Assembly: GCA_963709875.1 (NCBI GenBank)
Contig: CAVPYB010000012.1
Span: forward strand, 186,001-250,000
Length of the DNA stretch: 64,000 bases
Source: JAQBDA01 sp963709875
GTDB taxonomy: Bacteria; Chloroflexota; Anaerolineae; Anaerolineales; UBA4823
Direction of reading: 5' to 3'
The position numbers and the translations under genes are program-made. Each line of letters opens with the position of its first letter. Position 1 is the stretch's first letter. Below are positions 1 to 8,244 of this stretch, piece by piece. The notes beneath the pieces are model-generated. The model worked only from the letters and a program-made list of their open reading frames with translations, did no database searches and was not told the DNA's origin.

Positions 1-898
1 GCAGGGTTTCGAAGACCTCAGGTTTTTGGATCATGGCCTGGGTAAATGCCTGCGAAGCCGGGTCGAGGCGCTTCTCGAACCCCTGGACACGGGTCAGCAG
101 CGGCGTACCTGCAGGCAGGATCACATTGTCCTGGTTCACCTGTACCTGCACCCAGGCGCGCGCATTACAGCCATCGTGCATCGGATAATCGAGCAGTCGG
201 GCATGGCGGCGCACCGAGAGGCGTTTGCGAGCCGTCCCAAGATACGCTTCGCTGGCGACGGCGTCCTGATAATAGCTGAGCTGGTCGGCAGCGTACGCCA
301 GTGTCTCGACCAGGGCAACGCCAACATCGGCAGGGTTGCGCTCCACCCAGTCTGGCAGGATGACCGCCAGCCTGTCGAGCATCAGGCGGCGGAAGCTGGC
401 ATAGTCTTTGGAAAGGTAGTCCAGCACCGGCTCTGGTAGTGGCTCGGCTTCTGGCTCCTCATCGGGCAGGCAGTCGAAATCCGAAGGGCAGTCCAGCTTG
501 AAGTTGAATTCCACCTCCACTAGCTGCGGGTCGAAACCATCGGGAGCCACCTCACTGCCTGAAGAGGCGACCATACGCAGACGGTAGTCCGAGAAATCAC
601 CCGCGGCGTTCACCTGCAAAGTGAGCACCTTATCCGCGGTAAGCACCGGCTCCAGGACGCGGATATGGGTCACCCGTACACCCCCCTCAATCACGAAATT
701 ATGCCGGGTCAGCTCCACGGCAGGCGCCGGCGGCACCGCACCGGGCTGTCCTGGCAAGGGGTGCAGGAAATGGATCACCAGCGTCTTCTGGTCACCCGGG
801 TCGACCTCCAGGTAATCGATGCCGTTGAGCACGGGAGGCAACAGATCGCGTACGATCGCGCGGCGGCGCTCGTTCTTGCACAAGTATTGGGTGGTCAT
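1..898 (-). CDS. Baseplate wedge protein, J/gp47-like (partial, N-terminus only)
   Basis: About 299 N-terminal residues; the frame runs open off the left edge, so the C-terminus lies outside the window. The stretch DYLSKDYASFRRLMLDRL, then NPADVGVALVETLAYAAD and YYQDAVASEAYLGTARKR, is the hallmark of the 'putative baseplate assembly protein' family that forms the baseplate wedge in contractile injection systems (Afp11/12 type). It probably helps link the tail-fibre network to the hub and trigger sheath contraction. The ATG at 898 follows the gp25 stop by only 4 nt, so the two are co-transcribed. The family identification is strong from motif recognition; the exact length cannot be judged here. 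Confidence 0.85.
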   Translation of the reverse strand, partial: MTTQYLCKNERRRAIVRDLLPPVLNGIDYLEVDPGDQKTLVIHFLHPLPGQPGAVPPAPAVELTRHNFVIEGGVRVTHIRVLEPVLTADKVLTLQVNAAGDFSDYRLRMVASSGSEVAPDGFDPQLVEVEFNFKLDCPSDFDCLPDEEPEAEPLPEPVLDYLSKDYASFRRLMLDRLAVILPDWVERNPADVGVALVETLAYAADQLSYYQDAVASEAYLGTARKRLSVRRHARLLDYPMHDGCNARAWVQVQVNQDNVILPAGTPLLTRVQGFEKRLDPASQAFTQAMIQKPEVFETL

Positions 899-902
899 TC
901 TG

Positions 903-1259
903 TCAAACCTCTCGCCGGAACTGGGCTGTGCGCTGTGTCTGGTCGCGCCGGATGGTGTACACGACGCTGACTTCTAGGGTCGAATCGACGCTCCTGACTT
1001 CCAGCGCGTTGACCAAGATCAGGTCGCCCAGCCATTGCTGCAAGGAGCCCTGCACCAGGAATTGGGTAGCAGCAGCCAGCTCTGCGCTGTTGGGATCGAA
1101 GACCATCTGCAGCAGACCGCTGCCGAAGGTAGGGCGGTTGACGCGCTCGCCAGGGGCGGTGAACAGCACCTGTTCGATCAGGTCGCGGATATGCTCGTCC
1201 TGGTCGGTCGTGGCAGTGCGGCCGCGCGAGTCGAGATGAAACGGGTAATCAATCTGCAT
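903..1259 (-). CDS. GPW/gp25-like baseplate protein
   Basis: 118 residues, the usual size for gp25-like wedge proteins. The order 'IDYPFHLDSRGRTA', then 'IRDLIEQVLFTAPGERVNRP', then 'FGSGLLQMVFDPNS' is diagnostic of the family: the EPR/GERVNRP-like core motif and the FGSGL segment are both present. In phages and eCIS this protein sits in the inner baseplate and carries the sheath-polymerisation-like fold that starts sheath assembly. It lies between the PAAR-like tip and the J-type wedge protein, the classical order gpV-PAAR-gp25-J. Confidence is high. Confidence 0.92.
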   Translation of the reverse strand: MQIDYPFHLDSRGRTATTDQDEHIRDLIEQVLFTAPGERVNRPTFGSGLLQMVFDPNSAELAAATQFLVQGSLQQWLGDLILVNALEVRSVDSTLEVSVVYTIRRDQTQRTAQFRREV

Positions 1260-1265
1260 GGCTGG

Positions 1266-1583
1266 TCACATACCTTTCACACGAAACTGGGTCATCACCA
1301 CGGTCAAAGGGGTACCGGGAGGCATGGCAATCGCCTGGCTGTCCTGAAGCAATACAGGCACACCCCCAGCGCGTACGCGCGTGGCGCCCGTCACCCAGGT
1401 TGCAGTAACGCATGGCGGGATGGGCGGGGGTACTAACGGGCACCCGGCGACGACATAGGGCGCAGACTGGGTCACCACTGGCTGCCCACCAACCATCACC
1501 CTCGGAAAAGGCACAGTTGGCTGGGCCTGACCGCCGTGTGAGCACAGCACTGTGGCACCGACGTGCAGCAGGTAGCCGGGCAT
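1266..1583 (-). CDS. PAAR-like spike-tip protein
   Basis: 105 residues starting MPGYLLHVGATVLCSHGG. The protein is rich in Gly, Pro and Val and contains repeated short 'V-x-G-G-x-P-V' beta turns (VMVGGQPVV, VRAGGVPVLL) and the end 'GTPLTVVMTQFRVKG', which fit the PAAR-like tip proteins common in eCIS loci. Such proteins fold as a small cone that sharpens the spike and may carry a metal ion. The ATG at 1583 shares one base with the stop of the gpV-like gene (TGATG junction), which argues for translational coupling and for this start rather than the GTG one codon upstream. Confidence 0.8.
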   Translation of the reverse strand: MPGYLLHVGATVLCSHGGQAQPTVPFPRVMVGGQPVVTQSAPYVVAGCPLVPPPIPPCVTATWVTGATRVRAGGVPVLLQDSQAIAMPPGTPLTVVMTQFRVKGM

Positions 1584-2131
1584 CACATCACCTCCAGGGC
1601 GCCGTTATTGATCGACACCGAGATCGGGCTGAGCTTGACCGAGGCAGCGCCATTGGTCAGCTCGATTCCAGTGGGGCCAATCTTAACTGTGGAAGGCGTG
1701 GCCTCGATCTGGATGCCGCTGACATCGAAGGTCATTTTGAGCGGCACCGCCACGACCGGCGGGCTGACTTCTATGGTAAGACCGCCCGCGCCGGGGATGT
1801 CGTTGATCGTCAGGGTGATCCCATCGGTCTTGAAGACCTTCATCTGCGGGATTGCAGGCTGGGCAGGGGCTTCGCCAACGCCCCAGAAACCTCCGCTCCA
1901 GATCGGGTAATCCGGGTCGCCGCTTTCGAATTCGACCCATACATTAGCCCCGGTGGGCGGGATGGCGAAAAATCCCACCCCGGAACCGGCGTAGGGAGCG
2001 CAAGGCATCGCCCAGCTCAGACCCCCATCGCCAAGCACTGCCGGCACGCTGACCTGAACACGTCCCATCATCATTGGGTCGATATTGTTTTCCACTTTGC
2101 CGCGGTATTTACCGAAGAATTGTCCCGGCAT
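1583..2131 (-). CDS. Baseplate spike protein gpV/gp5-like (VgrG C-terminal type)
   Basis: 182 residues. The N-terminal OB-fold signature is clear: 'FFGKYRGKVENNIDPMMMGR', 'VQVSVPAVLGD', 'WAMPCAPYAG', then 'FFAIPPTGANVWVEFESGD' and 'PIWSGGFWG', all typical of phage baseplate assembly protein V and Afp8-like spikes. The C-terminal half is a short-repeat beta-helix-like run of valine, isoleucine and threonine that would form the needle. Together with the gpD-like gene just upstream it makes a split VgrG. A Shine-Dalgarno AGGAG precedes the ATG at 2131. Confidence 0.9.
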   Translation of the reverse strand: MPGQFFGKYRGKVENNIDPMMMGRVQVSVPAVLGDGGLSWAMPCAPYAGSGVGFFAIPPTGANVWVEFESGDPDYPIWSGGFWGVGEAPAQPAIPQMKVFKTDGITLTINDIPGAGGLTIEVSPPVVAVPLKMTFDVSGIQIEATPSTVKIGPTGIELTNGAASVKLSPISVSINNGALEVM

Positions 2132-2145
2132 TAATACACTCCTTA

Positions 2146-3285
2146 TTACGGTCTTACAACCGGCGTGTTCGTGCCGACGCCCTCGCGGGTGACGGTGAAG
2201 CTCTGCCGGTATTCACCCGGGCGGATATTGTGGGTAACGCGCTTGACATAATAAAACCCATCGTAAGTGAAGCCCACGCCACGCAGCCCGACCAGCCCGC
2301 GCGCCTGCAGCAGGTCGCCGTAGCGTGCTGCATCCAGCTCGCCGCTGGCAGTGACTACATCATCGGTCGAGGCATCCGTCTCACCTTGGGCGCGCGAGAA
2401 GGCCTGCAGGGTGTTCAACCCGCTGCCCTGGAAGCGCCGGGTGCGCACGTTGGGCTGGTTGACCAGCACGGATGGCTGGCTGGAGAGCGGCACGCGCGTG
2501 CTGGCAAAGGTCTGCACCGGCATCTGCTGGTTGGTCGTGCGATCCTGCACCTGCCCCTCTACCAGGGTGGGCGCCAGAGCATTGTTCTGGAACGAGAGGT
2601 TGTTGACATTGGTTTCGGGACCCAAATTGACGCTCAGAGCTTTCTGCGGCAGCCCCAGGCGCACCGGCGGTCCCCAGTATGCGGTATTGGTGAACGGCGC
2701 CGGACCGGGGCTGACGTAGAACACATAACCGTGCCGGGTTGCCATCTCCTGCAGGTAGCCCAGGTCGGTTGCTCGCTGCACGGGGATGCGCTCGATGGGG
2801 ATGGGCGGGTCGATGACCAGCGGCGGGATCACCATCGGGAGCAAGCCGTATTGAGCATAGGTCAGGATGATCTTGTTGGCGATGATAGTCTCATCCTGAG
2901 CAGGGTGCTCGACATTCTTCTCCTTCAGGTCCATCATCACACTGACATCTTCGCCGGTGACGGTCAGGGTGCCAGAGCCGGGCTCGACCCCCGGGTTGAG
3001 CTGTTGGTGGGTGATGATGCCATCCATTAGCACCCTGGGTATGACGCCGAAGGTCACGATCAAGATCACCCGGTTGAACGGTCGTAGCAGCGGCAGGCTG
3101 AGCAGCGGGTAATCGACCAGCCCTGCGGGACCGGAGCGCCCGGCAGAAAATGTGAGCTGGAAACCGGAGCGCCCTTGGTCGCTGTGGGTGACCTCCACGC
3201 TTTGCAGTGCCTCCGTGTATGGCAGCGGCGCGGGCACAGCGATGGTCGGTCCGATCAGCAAGGTGAGGTGGGTGCCAAGAAACAT
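2146..3285 (-). CDS. Late control protein D-like baseplate hub (gpD)
   Basis: 379 residues. This is the hub partner of the spike: the N-terminus 'MFLGTHLTLLIGPTIAVPAP' is followed by 'SVEVTHSDQGRSGFQLTFSA', a conserved opening in eCIS gpD proteins. Mid-protein 'DGIITHQQLNPG' and 'LTVTGEDVSVMMDLKEK' match the tail-hub beta domain, and 'FYYVKRVTHNIRPGEYRQSF' near the C-terminus matches the last domain. It corresponds to the N-terminal part of VgrG or to T4 gp27. It lies 14 nt upstream of the spike gene. No lysozyme domain is present. Confidence 0.88.
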   Translation of the reverse strand: MFLGTHLTLLIGPTIAVPAPLPYTEALQSVEVTHSDQGRSGFQLTFSAGRSGPAGLVDYPLLSLPLLRPFNRVILIVTFGVIPRVLMDGIITHQQLNPGVEPGSGTLTVTGEDVSVMMDLKEKNVEHPAQDETIIANKIILTYAQYGLLPMVIPPLVIDPPIPIERIPVQRATDLGYLQEMATRHGYVFYVSPGPAPFTNTAYWGPPVRLGLPQKALSVNLGPETNVNNLSFQNNALAPTLVEGQVQDRTTNQQMPVQTFASTRVPLSSQPSVLVNQPNVRTRRFQGSGLNTLQAFSRAQGETDASTDDVVTASGELDAARYGDLLQARGLVGLRGVGFTYDGFYYVKRVTHNIRPGEYRQSFTVTREGVGTNTPVVRP

Positions 3286-3300
3286 AAAGATTGTCCTGTG

Positions 3301-3591
3301 CTACGCCTGTGGGATCGGCACGCGCAGCGGTGTCCCCGGTACATCGGTGAGGTCATGGGGGTTCATGGCGTTGTTGGCGTCACACACCAGCCAGAAGCCC
3401 TCCGGGTCGCCCAGCGTGCGGGCAGTGATCAGGTCCATCCGGTCACCCTCTGCGACGCGGATCTCGACCAGGGTCGGCATCGCTTCGCCATCCGGCAGGA
3501 AGCGCCGTCTCTTATAAGTGATCTCCGTCCCATCGGCTGCCACGTAAGCGGCTGTCTCCAGGTTGTAGTAGCGGCTGTTCGGTTCAAACAT
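3301..3591 (-). CDS. LysM/tail protein X-like baseplate protein
   Basis: 96 residues. The segment 'MPTLVEIRVAEGDRMDLITA' followed by 'GDPEGFWLVCDANNAMNP' and 'PGTPLRVPIPQA' resembles the compact LysM-like fold of phage tail protein X and the equivalent eCIS proteins, in which W-x-I/V-x-D/A-N-x-x-x-x-P is a recognisable core. It probably sits in the baseplate hub, possibly contacting the spike. The gene is 15 nt upstream of gpD and separated from the CIS tube/hub gene by a repeat-rich 107-nt spacer. Identification rests on both motif and position. Confidence 0.75.
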   Translation of the reverse strand: MFEPNSRYYNLETAAYVAADGTEITYKRRRFLPDGEAMPTLVEIRVAEGDRMDLITARTLGDPEGFWLVCDANNAMNPHDLTDVPGTPLRVPIPQA

Positions 3592-3698
3592 AATGTTTCA
3601 TCCTTGATTTAGGATTAATAGCATCGGCGGTCCGTCGCTTGCGACACGTTGCTTGCAACGCAGCGGTCAGCCGTCTGCCGTCAGCGGTCGGCGGTCGG
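3592..3698. repeat. Short spacer with tandem small palindromes and CGGTC-rich repeats
   Basis: This spacer contains the perfect palindromes GTCGC-TT-GCGAC (3634-3645) and CGTTGC-TT-GCAACG (3647-3660), followed by several overlapping GCGGTCAGC/CGGCGGTCGGC units (about 3662-3697). It is the only non-coding gap over 60 nt inside the structural part of the eCIS operon apart from those around the effectors. It may be a transcript-processing or attenuation site between the effector block and the baseplate block, but the sequence alone does not prove a function. Confidence 0.5.
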
Positions 3699-4352
3699 CT
3701 ACAAGCTAACACTCCCACCCGCCACACCGCCCAGGCTGCCGACGCTGCCTATCACTGCCATGGTCTCCTTGACCACCTGGTGAGCCAGAAAGAGGGCGTA
3801 GCCGGGGTGCAGGACGGAAAAATCGCTGGTGCTCAGCACGCGCAGCTCGAGTGATACTTTGGCGTGGATCGGGTTGAGCGAAGGGTCGTGCAGCTCCTCG
3901 GTAATGGAGAAGCTGGACAGGCGCACCGGCAGCACCCGCTTCGGTCCCCAGATGAACAGGGTAAACGGCGCTTCAGGCGGGATGACCTCGATGGTGCCGG
4001 TCGCCAGCAGGACCGTGTTGGCGATCGTCAGGGCACTCTTGGGATACAGCAGCATCTCCAGTGCGGATAGCTGCGGGTAGATGCCCATACTCGATGCGAC
4101 CCCATCCGCTTTCTCGAGCTGGTCGGTGGCATCGACTTCGACATCCAGCTTGATCGTCTCCACCGGCGGACCCTTCAACCGCAGGGCTTCGGAACGATCG
4201 CCCTCGCCCCCTCCGGCGGTCTGCGCCTGAAGTGTGCGGGTCAGTGTCTCCGGGTTGTACTGGAAGATGATAACGCTCGCCAGCGGGTTGAAGATATCCA
4301 TGCCGACGATGGCGCCTTTGCTCAAACGGGGTGAACCTGGGAAAGTAGTCAT
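3699..4352 (-). CDS. CIS tube-initiator/hub protein (Afp7-like)
   Basis: 217 residues. The segment 'IIFQYNPETLTRTLQAQT', then 'LRLKGPPVETIKLDVEVDAT', 'GIYPQLSALEMLLYP', 'FIWGPKRVLPVRLSSFSITE' and 'LNPIHAKVSLELRVLS' is characteristic of the contractile-injection-system tube protein N-terminal domain family (Afp7/Pvc7), which forms the first ring joining tube and hub. The usual C-terminal LysM is absent, but a LysM-like protein is encoded by the next gene, so the function appears to be split over two genes. It begins 9 nt downstream of the first DUF4157 gene's stop. Confidence 0.85.
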   Translation of the reverse strand: MTTFPGSPRLSKGAIVGMDIFNPLASVIIFQYNPETLTRTLQAQTAGGGEGDRSEALRLKGPPVETIKLDVEVDATDQLEKADGVASSMGIYPQLSALEMLLYPKSALTIANTVLLATGTIEVIPPEAPFTLFIWGPKRVLPVRLSSFSITEELHDPSLNPIHAKVSLELRVLSTSDFSVLHPGYALFLAHQVVKETMAVIGSVGSLGGVAGGSVSL

Positions 4353-4361
4353 ATATCTATC

Positions 4362-6029
4362 CTAGAACGGTATTGTGACCGTGCCGCCAATGTAACCCGG
4401 CTCGCGCTTGCTCGGGTCGCTTTCGCCACCGAGGGGTCCTTTGGCGCCGAATTCGAACTTGACGGTGGGCACTTTCTTACAGCCACTCTTGGATTTGTCC
4501 ACCGCGTCGTACATCTCACCTAGCGCACCGCCGATATCTGCCAATTTCATCAGCTTCTTCTCCGAATCGGATTCTGCTTTGTACTCTTGCATCGCTTTCT
4601 TCAGGTCCTCACCGGCTTTGTTGATCTTCGCCTTCAACCCTTCCGGATTGGCAGCACTGCAAACCGTTTTGGTCATCTCAATTTGCAGACCGGCTGACCC
4701 CGTCGCACCCTTCTCCTTACCGTAAGACACACCCGCCTTCAGAGAAACGCGGACGTATCTTGTGCCGTCCAGCGTAATGGAAAGCGAAAAGGTACCGGAT
4801 GTTTCGGCTTTCAGATCAACCACTAGGTTTTTCCCAGCGCTGATCGGGATCGGCAGCTTCAAGGCAGCCGATTTCGGCAGATCGATCGTTACTGGACCGA
4901 ACTTCAAGGTAAGCAGGTCGCTCAGACCTGGCAGCCCCGACTTAGGCGGGGAAGGGGTAGTCTTTCCCGGTACAGCCGGTAGGGTCGGTCCCAGGATCAG
5001 CGGGGCAGCCGGCCGCGCCTTGAACACATTGACCGTGATCTGCCCGCGGGCAGAAGTAGAATAGCCGGTCGGTGGGCTGATGTCCATCTGGGTTCGGGGC
5101 ACGCCTAAGGACTGCAGCACGTCGCGCGCCGATGTCAGACGCCCTACCAACCGTTTACGCTCGGCGGATTCTTTGGCGCTGCTGTTCTTCGCGTCCGATG
5201 TCAAGTATGCCGAGAGCTCGACCCTGGCGCCTGGGTTGGCTGCCTGAAGCGATTTGAAAGCTTCAGCCAGGCGTATAAGTTTCGGATTTTTTACGGAAAG
5301 TGATTCACCCGCTCCCAACTCAACACTCTCACTGGGCAGGTCGAAGGACCCGAACCCCGGCAGACCAAGACCAGGCAACAAGCCGGGTCCTTCGGCTCGC
5401 ATAAGAGTCTGTCGCTGCACCCGTGCACCGGGAGCGCCCAAGCCACCCGGCGAGGTTGAAGCCTGCTGTGCCTGGCGCTCGAGCGGGTCGTCTACTGCAC
5501 CGATAGTGATCTCTTGGGGCAGTCCCGCTCCGAACGACTCTTGCTGCACAATATGCGCCAATTCATGGCCGATCAGCCGCTGTCCGGCATCTGTCATCGG
5601 CATGTACTGTCCCGTTCCAAAGACAATATCCTTCCCCACCGTGTATGCCAGGGCACCAACTGCCTGCGCCAACTCGGCTGCTCGCGCGCTGCTGTGCACC
5701 CGCACCCCGCTGAAATCACGTCCGAAGCGCGGTTCCATGAAGCGGCGCATGGTCGGGTCCAGCGGCTGACCGGGAGCCCGCAGCACCTCGTGCACGATAG
5801 GCGGGGCAAACTGGCCCTCACCCCTATCCCCTGCGATGCTTACGGTCCTTCGGATCGACATCGACCCTTGCAGGGAGAGTGGTGAACGCTGGAGATCCGC
5901 CTGTTTTTTCTTGCAGCCCACACATTCGCCAGCCTGGCTGTGCTGCCCGCATGCACAGGCGCGCTGCAAGACAATGCCGCGGGCAGGTACGGCTGGTTTA
6001 GAAAGCTGTGCGGTGGAGTGCTCGTTCAT
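4362..6029 (-). CDS. DUF4157 candidate eCIS effector with OmpA-like middle region
   Basis: 555 residues. The N-terminal leader carries a Cys cluster (RACACGQH, then CVGCKKK, residues 23-42). The DUF4157 domain (about 76-165) has the usual 'PPIVHEVLRAPGQPLD', 'FMEPRFGRDFSGVRVH' and a zincin-like HELAH at 155-159. Residues about 243-335 ('NPKLIRLAEAFKSLQAANPG', 'ARVELSAYL', then 'RLTSARDVLQSLGVPRTQMD') read like an OmpA-type peptidoglycan-binding fold. The last 200 residues are predicted to be beta-rich with a Lys-rich helix and no recognised toxin motif. DUF4157 is recurrently linked to eCIS loci and is often treated as a cargo marker; that this protein is loaded in the particle is inference. 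Confidence 0.8.
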   Translation of the reverse strand: MNEHSTAQLSKPAVPARGIVLQRACACGQHSQAGECVGCKKKQADLQRSPLSLQGSMSIRRTVSIAGDRGEGQFAPPIVHEVLRAPGQPLDPTMRRFMEPRFGRDFSGVRVHSSARAAELAQAVGALAYTVGKDIVFGTGQYMPMTDAGQRLIGHELAHIVQQESFGAGLPQEITIGAVDDPLERQAQQASTSPGGLGAPGARVQRQTLMRAEGPGLLPGLGLPGFGSFDLPSESVELGAGESLSVKNPKLIRLAEAFKSLQAANPGARVELSAYLTSDAKNSSAKESAERKRLVGRLTSARDVLQSLGVPRTQMDISPPTGYSTSARGQITVNVFKARPAAPLILGPTLPAVPGKTTPSPPKSGLPGLSDLLTLKFGPVTIDLPKSAALKLPIPISAGKNLVVDLKAETSGTFSLSITLDGTRYVRVSLKAGVSYGKEKGATGSAGLQIEMTKTVCSAANPEGLKAKINKAGEDLKKAMQEYKAESDSEKKLMKLADIGGALGEMYDAVDKSKSGCKKVPTVKFEFGAKGPLGGESDPSKREPGYIGGTVTIPF

Positions 6030-6095
6030 AATAATAGATGCTCAATTCTTGGCAGAACGGGTCAAACCCAGATGCCTCGCCTTTGGATCGTCGTC

Positions 6096-6320
6096 TTACT
6101 GCTCATACCTGAAACCAATAATCTCGCCTGTTTCGGCGGAGATAACATAGTGCGGTCCACCTCCATCGATATTCTCATCTGCAAATTCATAATCGACGTA
6201 CCATTTATCCTCTTCCAGCCGCGCCTCAACCTTATACACAGACAGGTCTCTATACACCTGGCCGGCATACCTTTGCGCAATCTTCAAGGCCGCGATCTTA
6301 TCGATCATGGCGTTAAGCAT
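6096..6320 (-). CDS. Small PepSY/NTF2-like protein, candidate immunity protein
   Basis: 74 residues (or 70 from the ATG at 6308). The protein begins with a helix (MIDKIAALKIAQRYAG) followed by strands and ends 'GGGPHYVISAETGEIIGFRY', a pattern seen in small NTF2-fold immunity and PepSY-like proteins in which a Gly-Gly-Gly-Pro turn precedes a 'I-D/S-x-x-T-G-E-I' hairpin. It has no signal peptide or membrane segment. Its position between two DUF4157 effector genes, on the same strand and with spacers of 36 and 66 nt, suggests protection of the producing cell. That role is inferred from position; the fold assignment is tentative. Confidence 0.5.
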   Translation of the reverse strand: MLNAMIDKIAALKIAQRYAGQVYRDLSVYKVEARLEEDKWYVDYEFADENIDGGGPHYVISAETGEIIGFRYEQ

Positions 6321-6356
6321 CCCTTCACTTGCTCACCACTCAAGATGGTAGCCGCA

Positions 6357-8231
6357 TTATTCATCATCATGCTCTCCAGTAACTCGCGCCTGCGGTGCCA
6401 GGCCTCCCGCTGCTCCAGGGGCTAACCGACTGCCTGCCAGATGCAGCCTTCTGTTCGGACCGGTGAAGAGATCTCGAGTATTAGCAACGGCAGGGAAAGC
6501 ACCCCGGATCAAGTTTGGTATTCCACGAGCGTTCGCATTCCTGGTGTCAGCCCCGCTGGGGGTTACAGCACCCCAGCAGGCTCCAACATTGGGATGCGTG
6601 TGGAATGTAGCCACCATGACCGAATCTACAATCGTAGGAGCACCTACATTGACATTGATCCCAGCCTGCCCACCGGCAGCCGCCCTCCTGGTGGACAGGT
6701 CAGCCGTCAGCAGATTTAGGTACACCCATCCGCCTTCTTCGTGCGCCGCCGGAGCCGGCGCGCCGGGTACAGGGTTGCATGTCGCAGCCAATGGGGATCC
6801 TGGGGTGGGTGTAACCCATCTGGTTATTCCTGGAGTGGATGCTGTCCAGGCGGCACCCATCGTCCCACGGACGGTTCGATCCCTTAACAAATCATTTCCG
6901 GATGGTATTTGTCTGCCCAACAGCTCGACACATCGTGCCCAGTTGTTCCAGGATAATTTGCCGCGTAAATCTCTCAGCAGCTGCTGGTCTAGCAGTGCAA
7001 CATGCTGCTGAACCATGGTGGCAGCCTGTATCGCGGTTTTATAGTCGGCGTATGTGCGATTATCGGCAGTGATGAGCGTTCGGATCGAAGTTACCAGGTT
7101 GAACTCTGGTGCAAGCTTACCCAATCTGCCCGGGCCAAGGTAATCAGCCGAGGCGACGATCTCTCTCGCCAGCCTGTCCGCAGTATCATGTCCAAGCCTT
7201 CCATCAGGGGTTAATCCAAACTCCGCCTGATATCTCACCACCGCGTTGACAAAATCCTCATCGATCACTGCAGGGGTATGGCTGATGCCTAAAATATCCC
7301 GCAGCAGCTCGATCTCGGCGACATCCGTGTGCCTGGCCTGGTTAAATGCGATGGCATCCTGGATCTGCTGAGCAGTTAAGACCGGCACCGGTCTGCCGGG
7401 AGTTGTCGGTTCAACAGCAAAATCTGCCTGGACCATCCGGGGTGATGCCCCTTGCTGGATGGTATGGGTCAATTCATGAGCCAGCAATTCCATACCTCTC
7501 GAGCTGCCCGGGTCGTACTCTCCCTGACCGAAGAATATCTCCTGACCGATGGTAAAGGCATGCGCGTTCAGGCTTTGGTTGAGCCTCACCGCGGTCGAAT
7601 CTTTGTGAACTTGCACTTGGGTGAAATCATGACCGAAGCGCGGTTCCATAAAGCCGCGCACAGTCCCGTCCAGCGGCTGGCGGGTTGAGCCCAGAATATC
7701 GCGTGAGATGTCCACGCCGCCAGGCTCCATGCCTGCTTCGTTGACGACTTGCTGCTGCACCAGCGACCCGGACCGGAAATACCCCCTGCCAACTTCCCTG
7801 TCTGGGGATTCCCGGCGTTGGGGACCAGGTTCCGGCATCTTCAATACTTGCTCTGCCACCCGGTCGGCTTCCTGCTCGTAGACATCTCCGGGCCGGTTGA
7901 CCACCAGCCTTGCCTGGAGAGGATATGATGTACCTGTGTAAGCCCGTACCTGGGTAAAGTCCCGCCTGATTTCCAACCCTTCATATGAGTTAATCGTAGG
8001 AATCTCGGTAATACCCTGAGAGATGTGCCTCCCCTCACCTCTGCCGCCTCTCCCCTGCAGGGATAGAGGGAAACGCTGCAAATCCGACTGCTTCTTCTTA
8101 CAGCCTTCGCAGACGCCGCCAGCCTGGCTGTGCTGCCCGCAGGCGCAGGCGCGCTGGAGCAGCCTGCCAGAATTGAGAGCTGACCTCTCCACTTGAGTAT
8201 TTATGGGGATTTGCGCCTTTTGGTTCTCCAC
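6357..8231 (-). CDS. DUF4157 candidate eCIS effector with PG-binding and JAB/MPN-like protease domain
   Basis: 624 residues from the GTG at 8231, which has GGGAG 8 nt upstream; the frame extends further but would overlap the previous gene by about 100 nt. Order: Cys leader (RACACGQH...CEGCKKK); 'PGDVYEQEADRVAEQVL' (about 113-131), the usual entry to DUF4157; DUF4157 with HELTH at 252-256; a peptidoglycan-binding-1 type repeat 'VVRYQAEFGLTPDGRLG' (about 305-358); and a C-terminal JAMM-like domain with Glu near 498, HTHP at 544-547 and SGAD at 559-562 followed by 'ARGIPNLI'. The JAMM set E...HxHP...SxxD predicts a zinc isopeptidase or deubiquitinase-like activity. Activity and target are not shown by sequence. 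Confidence 0.8.
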   Translation of the reverse strand: MENQKAQIPINTQVERSALNSGRLLQRACACGQHSQAGGVCEGCKKKQSDLQRFPLSLQGRGGRGEGRHISQGITEIPTINSYEGLEIRRDFTQVRAYTGTSYPLQARLVVNRPGDVYEQEADRVAEQVLKMPEPGPQRRESPDREVGRGYFRSGSLVQQQVVNEAGMEPGGVDISRDILGSTRQPLDGTVRGFMEPRFGHDFTQVQVHKDSTAVRLNQSLNAHAFTIGQEIFFGQGEYDPGSSRGMELLAHELTHTIQQGASPRMVQADFAVEPTTPGRPVPVLTAQQIQDAIAFNQARHTDVAEIELLRDILGISHTPAVIDEDFVNAVVRYQAEFGLTPDGRLGHDTADRLAREIVASADYLGPGRLGKLAPEFNLVTSIRTLITADNRTYADYKTAIQAATMVQQHVALLDQQLLRDLRGKLSWNNWARCVELLGRQIPSGNDLLRDRTVRGTMGAAWTASTPGITRWVTPTPGSPLAATCNPVPGAPAPAAHEEGGWVYLNLLTADLSTRRAAAGGQAGINVNVGAPTIVDSVMVATFHTHPNVGACWGAVTPSGADTRNANARGIPNLIRGAFPAVANTRDLFTGPNRRLHLAGSRLAPGAAGGLAPQARVTGEHDDE

Positions 8232-8244
8232 AATCACGACTCCC

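Noticed and set aside
2074..3030. Plus-strand frame of 318 codons
   Set aside because: It mirrors the gpD-like hub gene and encodes no recognisable protein.
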